From: an uncultured Collinsella sp.
Lineage (GTDB): Bacteria > Actinomycetota > Coriobacteriia > Coriobacteriales > Coriobacteriaceae
NCBI GenBank assembly: GCA_902465425.1
Contig: CABQNA010000108.1
Coordinates: forward strand, 1 to 5,610
DNA: 5,610 nucleotides
Direction of reading: 5' to 3'
Shown here: piece after piece, positions 1 through 5,610 of the stretch
How positions within the stretch are numbered: the stretch's first letter is position 1
Layout of the letters: every line of letters starts with the position of its first letter
The notes under the pieces: model-generated
Seen by the model: the letters and a program-made list of their open reading frames with translations, nothing else
Databases searched by the model: none
Told to the model about the DNA's origin: nothing
Position numbers and translations under genes: made by a program

Positions 1-1033
1 CGATGCCGACCTATCGCCCGAGCGCCGCCTGCAGGGCGGTCAAGGACAGGGCCTTGCCACCTACCGCGAGCTCATCCGCAATATATCGACCAAGACGCGC
101 CCCGAGGGCGGTGCGCTCAACCTTATTCTGGATCGCTGGGTCGCCTCGTGTGCCGAGGTCGACGAGTCGGTCGTCAATGCCCAACTGACCCCGCTCGAGG
201 AGATGGTCCACGGCTTCGACTTCTCCCGCATGCTCCGCCGCTATCGCACGGCCGTATCCGAGGGCGACGAGGAGGCCATGAGCCGCGTGACCAAATGGAT
301 CCGCGGCGAATACCGCACCAAGAGCGAGGCTCGCGCCGAACTGGGGTCCTCAACCATCATCAGCGATGAGGACTGGTACGACTACGTCAAGCTCATCGCG
401 CGTTTTTTGGTTTGCAGCGGCTACAAGGGCATGCTGGTGCTCATCGACGAGCTCGTGAATCTGTATAAGATTCCCAACGCGATCACGCGCCAGTACAACT
501 ACGAGAAGATCCTGACCATGTACAACGACACGCTCCAGGGCAAGGCGCAGTACCTGGGCATGATCATGGGCGGCACGCCAACCTCCATCGAAGACCGCCG
601 CCGCGGCGTGTTCTCCTACGAGGCCCTACGTAGCCGACTCGCTCAAGGCCGCTTTGCACGCGAGGACCTTAAGGACATGCTCGCACCCATCATCCGCCTG
701 CAGCCACTCACCTATGAGGAACTGCTGGTGCTCATCGAAAAGCTCATGCAAATCCACGCCGGCTACTTTGGCTGGACGCCCACGCTTACCGAGAACGACT
801 TGGTAGACTTCCTCAAAATTGAGTTCGGCCGCGTGGGAGCCGATACGCACCTCACGCCGCGCGAGGTCATTCGCGACTTTATCGAGCTGCTCGACATCCT
901 ATGCCAAAACCCTGACGCCAACGTGGCCGAGCTACTGCAAAGCGTCGGCGGCGACGCGCTGGCACCGGCAACCGCAACAGGCGACACCGATACCGCAGGC
1001 GGCGACCGTAACTTCGCCGAGTTCACCATCTAA
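1..1033 (+). CDS. brxD: BrxD-like P-loop ATPase (DUF2791 family), 5' end outside window
   Basis: This is the C-terminal 343 residues of an ATP-binding protein of the DUF2791/BrxD family. The frame is open from base 2, so the ATG at 203 is an internal Met and not the start. The conserved block before it (visible residues 1-20, beginning DADLSPERRLQGG) is typical of the family. A Walker B strand reads MLVLIDEL at about residues 144-151. A sensor-like strand, LGMIMGGTP, follows at about 185-193, then the family block RRGVFSYEALRSRL at about 200-213. The Walker A loop must lie to the left of the window. The last 25 or so residues are a low-complexity Ala/Thr/Asp/Gly tail. In type 2 BREX, BrxD is encoded beside the helicase BrxHI, and the same order is seen here, 116 bases apart. 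The biochemical role is not established; an AAA+-like ATPase acting with the helicase on DNA is an inference. Family assignment is firm, but membership of a true BREX locus is unproven. Confidence 0.85.
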   Translation, partial: DADLSPERRLQGGQGQGLATYRELIRNISTKTRPEGGALNLILDRWVASCAEVDESVVNAQLTPLEEMVHGFDFSRMLRRYRTAVSEGDEEAMSRVTKWIRGEYRTKSEARAELGSSTIISDEDWYDYVKLIARFLVCSGYKGMLVLIDELVNLYKIPNAITRQYNYEKILTMYNDTLQGKAQYLGMIMGGTPTSIEDRRRGVFSYEALRSRLAQGRFAREDLKDMLAPIIRLQPLTYEELLVLIEKLMQIHAGYFGWTPTLTENDLVDFLKIEFGRVGADTHLTPREVIRDFIELLDILCQNPDANVAELLQSVGGDALAPATATGDTDTAGGDRNFAEFTI

Positions 1034-1070
1034 CCTGCCAAAAAGGGACAGGTTTATTTTGGTAGGTTTT
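1034..1070 (+). repeat. Palindromic intergenic element just after the ATPase stop; possible weak terminator
   Basis: Starting at the first base after the TAA stop, CCTGCCAAAA (1034-1043) can pair with TTTTGGTAGG (1057-1066). This gives a 10-bp stem with one G-T wobble and a 13-base loop, followed directly by TTTT (1067-1070). The shape is that of a short intrinsic terminator with a poor U-tract, or of a dispersed REP-like palindrome. Much of the stem is A-T, so termination would be leaky at best. Partial readthrough into the helicase is plausible. Confidence 0.55.
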
Positions 1071-1081
1071 ATCCGGGCAAA

Positions 1082-1125
1082 CGTTGAGACGGCAATGCAG
1101 CAAACCATTGCCAGCCGCGTTGAGA
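1082..1125 (+). repeat. Small hairpin flanked by an 8-base direct repeat in the helicase leader
   Basis: GGCAATG (1091-1097) and CATTGCC (1106-1112) form a perfect 7-bp inverted repeat around an 8-base loop. It is flanked by two copies of CGTTGAGA, at 1082-1089 and 1118-1125. There is no U-tract after it, so it is not a terminator. It could be a leader hairpin or an operator-like site, but with units this short chance cannot be excluded. No convincing -35/-10 promoter pair was found in the gap 1034-1149. Confidence 0.3.
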
Positions 1126-1137
1126 GATTCGTTTTTG

Positions 1138-1145
1138 AGAGGAGG
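1138..1145 (+). promoter_or_regulatory. Ribosome binding site of the helicase gene
   Basis: AGAGGAGG ends four bases before the ATG at 1150 and is a strong match to the anti-Shine-Dalgarno sequence. It decides the start. The longer in-frame possibility, TTG at 1084, has no such site, and its extra 22 codons would run through the hairpin and the ribosome binding site itself. Confidence 0.8.
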
Positions 1146-1149
1146 CCCC

Positions 1150-3591
1150 ATGAACGCCTTTGACCGCTACGCCCCGTTTATCCAAGACTTCATCTATTCC
1201 CACGATTGGGAGAGCCTGCGCTCTATCCAGGTTGCAGCGGCAGACGCCATCTTTAACACGCAAGATAATGTGCTCTTGACGGCATCCACGGCTTCCGGCA
1301 AAACCGAGGCAGCCTTCTTTCCCATCCTGACCGAGTTTTGGGAGAACCCGCCCGCAAGCGTGGGCGCCCTCTACATCGGCCCCCTCAAAGCGCTCATCAA
1401 TGATCAGTTCGTCCGTCTCAACGACCTCTGCGAAGAGGCCGATATCCCTATCTGGCACTGGCATGGCGATGTCTCCCAGTCGCACAAGGCTAAGCTCATC
1501 AAAAAACCGAGCGGCATCTTGCAGATTACGCCCGAGTCACTCGAGGCGCTCTTAATCCATAAGCACATGGCGATTCCGCGCATGTTTTGCGACCTGCGCT
1601 ATGTGGTCATCGACGAGGTCCACTCGCTCATGCGCGGTGACCGCGGCGGGCAGACGCTCTGCCTTATCGAGCGGCTCTCGCGCATGGCCGGCGTGCAGCC
1701 TCGACGCATTGGCCTTTCGGCCACCATCGGCGACCCCGAGCGCACGGGCGCTTTTCTCTCACAGGGAACGGGGCGCAACTGCGTTATCCCCCGCTTTGAA
1801 GAACCGCGTCGCGTGTGGCGCATCTCCATGGAGCACTTCTACAACTCGGGCCCCCAGGCACAGCAGCGGGGATTCATGGGCACAGGTCCGCAGGAAGCCG
1901 AAGTGCTCGCATGCGAGCGCATCGAGGCGGCATCCGCGGCACTGCCCGCCGGCGCCCAAGACATGCGTCACAGCGGACAACTCACACAAGAGGAGCGCCG
2001 TCAACGTCGTGAGCGGGCACGGGGCAAGGCCGCTCCCAAGGACCGTCGCACTTCCTCAGCCCCCGAGGGCGAAGTCGACATCCCGCAGGCAACTGAACAG
2101 GCACTGCTCAACCCCACCGACACCGCACCCGACAACGCCGACCCCGGCATGGGCTACATCTTTGAGCATACCCGCGGCCGCAAGTGCCTGGTCTTTGCCA
2201 ACTCGCGCGAGGAGGCAGAGGCCGTGTGCTCCATGTTGCGCAGCTACTGCGAGAGCCGGCACGAGCCAGACCGCTTTCTCATCCACCACGGCAACCTTTC
2301 GGCATCGCTGCGCGAGACGGCCGAGGAGCTCATGCGCGACGAAGAGCAGGCGCAGACGACCGTCACCACCTCCACGCTGGAGCTCGGCATTGATATCGGT
2401 CGCCTGGAGCGCGCGTTCCAGATTGACGCGCCGTTTACCGTCAGCTCCTTTTTGCAGCGCATGGGGCGCACAGGCCGTCGCGACCTTCCGCCCGAGATGT
2501 GGTTTGTCATGCGCGAGGAAGAACCCGAGCCGCGCACGATGATGCCCGAAACGATACCCTGGAAGCTCCTGCAGGGCATCGCACTCGTACAACTCTATCG
2601 CGAGGAAAAGTGGGTCGAGCCGCCCGAGCTCGATCGACTCCCCTACAGCCTGCTCTACCACCAGACCATGTCGACGCTCGCCAGCACCGGCGAGCTCACG
2701 CCGGCCGAGCTTGCTCAGCGCGTGCTCACGCTCAGCTATTTCCACCGCGTCTCGGCCGATGACTATCGCGTACTGCTGCGCCACCTCATCAAGATCGACC
2801 ACATCCAGGTCACCGAGGGCGGTGGGCTCATCGTGGGTCTCGCGGGCGAGCGCATCATTAACAACTTTAAGTTCTACGCTGTGTTCCAGGAAAACGAGGA
2901 GTTCACCGTTCGCAGCGAGTCGGCCGAGTTGGGCACGATCGTCAATCCGCCACCGCCCGGTGAGCGCATCGCCATAGCCGGGCACTGCTGGATAGTCGAG
3001 GAAGTGGACTGGAAGCGACACACCGTCTTTGCCACGCAAGTCAAAGGTCGTGTGCCGGCATACTTTGGCGACTGCCCCGGCGACATCAACACGCATGTAC
3101 TCGAGCGCATGCACAAGGCGCTCAACGAGCACGCGGCATATCCGTACCTCATGGGCAACGCACGGGCACGCCTTGCACAGGCTCGTCATACCGCCGAGAT
3201 TTCGGGTGCGGGGACCAAACCGCTCATCAACCTGGGTGGCGACACCTGGGTGCTCTTCCCCTGGTTGGGCAGCTACGCCTTTCTGGCGCTCGAACGTATG
3301 CTCAAGATTAAATGCGCCGCGGAGCTGGGCCTTCGCGGGCTCGATCCGTCGCGTCCATACTTTATGCAGTTTAAGATGAAGGCCGACGAGGAGACGTTCT
3401 TTGAGGTGCTCGCAGCCGAGGCCGAAAAGGACTTCGACCCCATCGAGCTCGTCTATCCCGGCGAGATACCTTATTTTGATCGCTACGACGAGTACGTTCC
3501 CGAGGAGCTCGTGCGCAAAGGCTTCGCCGAAGGCGTGCTCGACATCGAGGGCATGAAGCAGCGCGTCCTCAGCTGGCGCGACCACGCCTAA
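1150..3591 (+). CDS. brxHI: Lhr-like superfamily II DEAD/DEAH-box helicase, BrxHI type
   Basis: This is an 813-residue ATP-dependent SF2 helicase predicted to act on DNA or RNA in the cytoplasm. The motifs run in order: Q-motif-like SIQ (25-27), Walker A TASTASGKT (44-52), Ia PLKALINDQ (78-86), Ib ITPESLEAL (126-134), DEVH box (155-158), SAT (190-192), motif IV LVFANSREEAE (347-357), motif V TSTLELGIDIG (407-417) and motif VI QRMGRTGR (436-443). All key catalytic residues are present. After the two RecA domains comes a region of about 370 residues that fits the winged-helix and later domains of Lhr-type helicases. A hydrophilic, charged insert at about 236-332 separates the RecA lobes. The partner gene just upstream encodes a BrxD-like ATPase, the pairing seen in type 2 BREX and in TerB-associated modules. 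That points to phage defence or DNA processing, but a housekeeping Lhr-like repair or RNA role is also possible. The start is set by the ribosome binding site at 1138-1145. Confidence 0.9.
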   Translation: MNAFDRYAPFIQDFIYSHDWESLRSIQVAAADAIFNTQDNVLLTASTASGKTEAAFFPILTEFWENPPASVGALYIGPLKALINDQFVRLNDLCEEADIPIWHWHGDVSQSHKAKLIKKPSGILQITPESLEALLIHKHMAIPRMFCDLRYVVIDEVHSLMRGDRGGQTLCLIERLSRMAGVQPRRIGLSATIGDPERTGAFLSQGTGRNCVIPRFEEPRRVWRISMEHFYNSGPQAQQRGFMGTGPQEAEVLACERIEAASAALPAGAQDMRHSGQLTQEERRQRRERARGKAAPKDRRTSSAPEGEVDIPQATEQALLNPTDTAPDNADPGMGYIFEHTRGRKCLVFANSREEAEAVCSMLRSYCESRHEPDRFLIHHGNLSASLRETAEELMRDEEQAQTTVTTSTLELGIDIGRLERAFQIDAPFTVSSFLQRMGRTGRRDLPPEMWFVMREEEPEPRTMMPETIPWKLLQGIALVQLYREEKWVEPPELDRLPYSLLYHQTMSTLASTGELTPAELAQRVLTLSYFHRVSADDYRVLLRHLIKIDHIQVTEGGGLIVGLAGERIINNFKFYAVFQENEEFTVRSESAELGTIVNPPPPGERIAIAGHCWIVEEVDWKRHTVFATQVKGRVPAYFGDCPGDINTHVLERMHKALNEHAAYPYLMGNARARLAQARHTAEISGAGTKPLINLGGDTWVLFPWLGSYAFLALERMLKIKCAAELGLRGLDPSRPYFMQFKMKADEETFFEVLAAEAEKDFDPIELVYPGEIPYFDRYDEYVPEELVRKGFAEGVLDIEGMKQRVLSWRDHA

Positions 3592-3595
3592 GACC

Positions 3596-3618
3596 AGTCT
3601 TTTTGGGACGGAAAGACT
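3596..3618. terminator. Short inverted repeat between convergent genes, possible weak bidirectional terminator
   Basis: AGTCTTT (3596-3602) pairs with AAAGACT (3612-3618) across a 9-base loop, which could shrink by two wobble pairs in the + strand transcript. It lies in the 26-base gap between the helicase stop and the stop codon of the - strand gene, and touches that stop. The location suits a shared terminator. Neither strand has a U-tract after the stem, so the assignment is tentative. Confidence 0.35.
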
Positions 3619-4493
3619 TACTTGTCGTGAAGGACGGTGCCGAGGAAGTCGGTGTCGAAGGGCACAGCTTCGGCAAAGGCGTAGTCGCCGTCGCTGGCGA
3701 TAAGCAGGTAGTTCTCCTCGCCGCCGAACTCCGCATCGCCACATGGGACCACCCAAGCATGGTCGAACACCTCAAGCGCCGTGGCGGCACAGTCGCGCAG
3801 GAACGCCACATCGCTCCCCTCGTTTGCACTCACGATATTGGCAACGTAGACGCCACCGACATTTAGGCCGCCCCGCACCAAACGCAACGCCTCAACCGTC
3901 GCCAGCTCGCGTACGGGCTCGGCACCGCCAAAGCAATCGCTCACGACCACGTCGTAGCGACGATGGCCCACGCTCGTCACGCCCAGGTACGAACGCGCCT
4001 CAGCGGTAATCACCCGCAGGCGATCGCCCACCGTGTGCTCCAGCTCGTCCAGGTAGAACCAGCGACGTGCCAGACGCGTAATCTCTGCGTCATACTCGAT
4101 GACGTCCATGCGCAAACTCTCGTGCGACATCAGCGCAAGCTTGGGATAGGCAAACCCACCGCCCAGCATAAGCATGCGGTCGATACCGTGACCATAAGCG
4201 TCACGCATTGCGTCCTCGGCCTCAAACACATCGTCAAATGCACGATAATACGCAAAGACGGGCTCTGCCCAACGATCGCCAACATAGCTTGCGCTTTGGT
4301 AGACGCCGCCCTGCACGAGCACGCGAATCTCATCGCCGCCCTCATCGTGCACGCGTTTCACGCGCGCCAACCCATTGCGGGTTCGCGCAACCTGCAGACA
4401 GGCAGCACGAACAGCGACAGCGGCCGCACCAAGCGCCGCAGCTCCCAGAGCAACGCCGGCAACGACGCCGGCAGAAACACTCGGCTTGTTCAT
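3618..4493 (-). CDS. Membrane-anchored spermidine-synthase-like (SAM-fold) protein
   Basis: This 291-residue protein has one N-terminal hydrophobic, Ala/Gly/Val-rich segment (about residues 7-31), probably a membrane anchor or uncleaved signal. A Rossmann domain of the spermidine-synthase/methyltransferase superfamily follows. Visible marks are QSASYVG (66-72), glycine-rich motif I LMLGGGFAYP (108-117), the acidic strand end VIEYD (131-135) with E133 as likely SAM/dcSAM ribose contact, and YDVVVSDCFGG (180-190) with D186 at the place of the catalytic Asp. It then has LATVEALRLVRGGL (197-210) and GGVYVANI (213-220). True spermidine synthases usually have D-S-S/T-D-P where this has DCFGG, so polyamine synthesis is doubtful; the pattern is closer to spermidine-synthase-like proteins that are often fused to transporters. 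Substrate is unknown. The ATG touches the elp3 stop codon (TAGATG), implying co-expression. The start is supported by a good ribosome binding site. Some SAM-dependent methyltransferase activity is the main alternative. Confidence 0.82.
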   Translation of the reverse strand: MNKPSVSAGVVAGVALGAAALGAAAVAVRAACLQVARTRNGLARVKRVHDEGGDEIRVLVQGGVYQSASYVGDRWAEPVFAYYRAFDDVFEAEDAMRDAYGHGIDRMLMLGGGFAYPKLALMSHESLRMDVIEYDAEITRLARRWFYLDELEHTVGDRLRVITAEARSYLGVTSVGHRRYDVVVSDCFGGAEPVRELATVEALRLVRGGLNVGGVYVANIVSANEGSDVAFLRDCAATALEVFDHAWVVPCGDAEFGGEENYLLIASDGDYAFAEAVPFDTDFLGTVLHDK

Positions 4494-5610
4494 CTAGAGC
4501 TCCTTTTGCAGATAAAGGCCATGGTCATAAAATCCAAGATGGCGATAGTACTCGCGTGTGCCAATCGCGCTAATCACGTTGATACGCGCATAACCCGCAT
4601 CCCGGGCAATCTCGCACGCACGCTCTACGAGCAAACGCCCCAACCCATGGTGCTGGGCTGCCTGGCCTTGATCCCCCACGCGCGCCGCCATGCCATACAC
4701 GTGCACCTCGCGAATCATCGCCTCGTCCGGCGTCGTCGGCAACTCACCCGCATGCGCGGCAACAAAAGCACGATCGGGCAGCGACAGGCGCAAAAAGCCC
4801 GCGATCTTGCCCTGCGGCGTCACCCACTGCAAAAAGCGCTCGTAAGTCACCGGCGTCTCGTACGCCACTTCCTCATCAAGAGATAGCTCATCCAAGTCGG
4901 CGCCCGCCGTGCTAATCTCGCGATAGCGAATCTCACGCACTGTCGCACCGTCACCCCGAGCAGCCAGGCGATTCTCAACGAGCTGGCGCAGGTTGGGCTT
5001 CTTGTTGCCCACCATGATGTCGTCGGAGCTAAAGTCGCGGATCATGCGACTGATACGGCAGAACGCCGGCGTCACCACGATGTCGTCGGCCAACACATCG
5101 AGCAGCTCGTCCTCGGTATAGGGGCGCCACTCGCCACGCTCGTAACAGCCCACCAGACGCGAGCCCTCGATGAGCGCGCACGGGTAGACCTTGACCTCGT
5201 CGGGCATAAAGGCCCCCTCGGTCATAAAGCGCTCGTAGTCGCGCTTGTCCCCCTCGGGTGTGGCGCCCAGCAAGTTGAGCATAAAATGCGCGTGGATCTT
5301 AAAGCCAAACAGGCGCGCAAGCGAAAACGCCCGCTCGATCTGCGCCACCGAAATGCGACGCTCGTTGAAATCGAGCAGGTGCTGGTCGAGGCTCTGGATA
5401 CCCATCTGGATCTTGGTGCAGCCCAAGCGGCGGATAAGTGTGAGGGCCTGCGGTGTTACGGCATCGGGGCGTGTCTCGATAACGAGCCCCACCACGCGAT
5501 GCTTCGCCGTCTCGTTGATGCGCTGCTGACGCTCGAGCTCCTCCATCGTGGCCGTCTGCCACTCGGCGACCTCGCCCCACGGCGTGCCGGGGCCGTACAG
5601 ACGACGCACC
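4494..5610 (-). CDS. elp3: Elp3-type tRNA U34 carboxymethyltransferase (radical SAM/GNAT), N-terminal part outside window
   Basis: The visible 371 residues are the end of the radical-SAM barrel and the complete GNAT acetyltransferase domain of Elp3. Elp3 uses SAM and acetyl-CoA to build the carboxymethyl group at C5 of wobble uridine in tRNA. Radical-SAM part: INETAKHRVVGLVIETRPD (31-49), KIQMGIQSLD (66-75), KIHAHFMLNLLGATPEGD (104-121) and EVKVYPCALIEGSRL (138-152). The linker carries RMIRDFSSDDIMVG and NLRQLVENRL (188-215). GNAT part: IREVHVYGMA (299-308), the acetyl-CoA loop QHHGLGRLLVERA (319-331), and NVISAIGTREYYRHLGF (344-360) with the conserved tyrosine pair. The frame stays open to the right edge; the cluster-binding cysteines and true start lie beyond it, so the GTG at 5607-5609 is not the start. 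It is the upstream gene of a two-gene unit, ending against the next start codon. Elp3 is universal in archaea and eukaryotes but scattered in bacteria, so this is a characteristic feature of the lineage. Confidence 0.93.
   Translation of the reverse strand, partial: VRRLYGPGTPWGEVAEWQTATMEELERQQRINETAKHRVVGLVIETRPDAVTPQALTLIRRLGCTKIQMGIQSLDQHLLDFNERRISVAQIERAFSLARLFGFKIHAHFMLNLLGATPEGDKRDYERFMTEGAFMPDEVKVYPCALIEGSRLVGCYERGEWRPYTEDELLDVLADDIVVTPAFCRISRMIRDFSSDDIMVGNKKPNLRQLVENRLAARGDGATVREIRYREISTAGADLDELSLDEEVAYETPVTYERFLQWVTPQGKIAGFLRLSLPDRAFVAAHAGELPTTPDEAMIREVHVYGMAARVGDQGQAAQHHGLGRLLVERACEIARDAGYARINVISAIGTREYYRHLGFYDHGLYLQKEL
4500..4507 (-). promoter_or_regulatory. Ribosome binding site of the spermidine-synthase-like gene, inside elp3
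   Basis: On the - strand AAAAGGAG sits six bases before the ATG at 4493 and codes for the last Gln-Lys-Glu codons of Elp3. The stop TAG occupies 4496-4494 and the next base begins the ATG. A ribosome finishing elp3 is placed directly on the next start, a classic arrangement for translational coupling. Confidence 0.8.

Noticed and set aside
203..205. ATG as the start of the ATPase gene
   Set aside because: The frame is open to the left edge and the 67 codons before it encode conserved family sequence, so this Met is internal.
1084..1149. TTG at 1084 as the start of the helicase
   Set aside because: It lacks a ribosome binding site, while ATG 1150 has AGAGGAGG at proper distance and begins a family-like N-terminus.
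1034..1149. Promoter for the helicase in the intergenic gap
   Set aside because: TTGAGA boxes at 1084 and 1120 have no acceptable -10 at about 17 bases downstream, so no promoter is called.
1601..2542. 313-codon + strand frame inside the helicase gene
   Set aside because: It overlaps the helicase in another frame, and its product is Ser/Arg/Ala-rich low complexity without any motif.
2056..3756. Long 566-codon open frame on the - strand opposite the helicase
   Set aside because: It is antisense to a gene with every helicase motif; such open frames are common opposite G+C-rich genes. Its translation has no recognisable domain.
3963..4886. 307-codon open frame on the + strand across the two - strand genes
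   Set aside because: It spans the junction of elp3 and the spermidine-synthase-like gene in antisense and shows no family motif, so it is a shadow.

Overview
The window holds four protein-coding genes in two convergent pairs and almost no empty space. The DNA is G+C-rich, with G/C-ending codons, strong AGGAGG-type ribosome binding sites and short gaps. That base composition, together with a bacterial Elp3 and a BrxD-like ATPase/Lhr-like helicase pair, fits a Coriobacteriia-type actinobacterium such as Collinsella or a relative. The taxon is an inference from style and gene content; there is no rRNA or other marker here to confirm it.

Left part, + strand (1-3591): the 3' part of a DUF2791/BrxD-type P-loop ATPase gene runs in from the left edge. 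A 116-base gap follows, with a perfect-ended palindromic element directly after the stop and a second small hairpin. Then comes a complete 813-residue superfamily II helicase of the Lhr-like, BrxHI type. These two families are known as partners in type 2 (Pgl-like) BREX phage defence, and related ATPase/helicase pairs occur with TerB-domain proteins in proposed stress or defence operons. No methylase, PglZ or other BREX gene is visible, so whether this is a BREX fragment, a TerB-type module or a stand-alone pair depends on sequence to the left of the window.

Right part, - strand (5610-3618): a gene for Elp3, the radical-SAM/GNAT tRNA wobble-uridine modification enzyme, enters from the right edge without its N-terminal part. 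Its stop codon directly touches the start codon of a 291-residue spermidine-synthase-like Rossmann protein with an N-terminal membrane segment. The ribosome binding site of the second gene lies inside the end of elp3, so the two are almost certainly co-transcribed and probably translationally coupled.

The two pairs converge at about 3591-3618, where a short inverted repeat could serve as a weak bidirectional terminator. No tRNA, rRNA, CRISPR array, insertion sequence or attachment site was seen. The most interesting items are the defence-type ATPase/helicase pair, the palindromic element between its genes, and the coupling of elp3 to an aminopropyltransferase/methyltransferase-fold gene.
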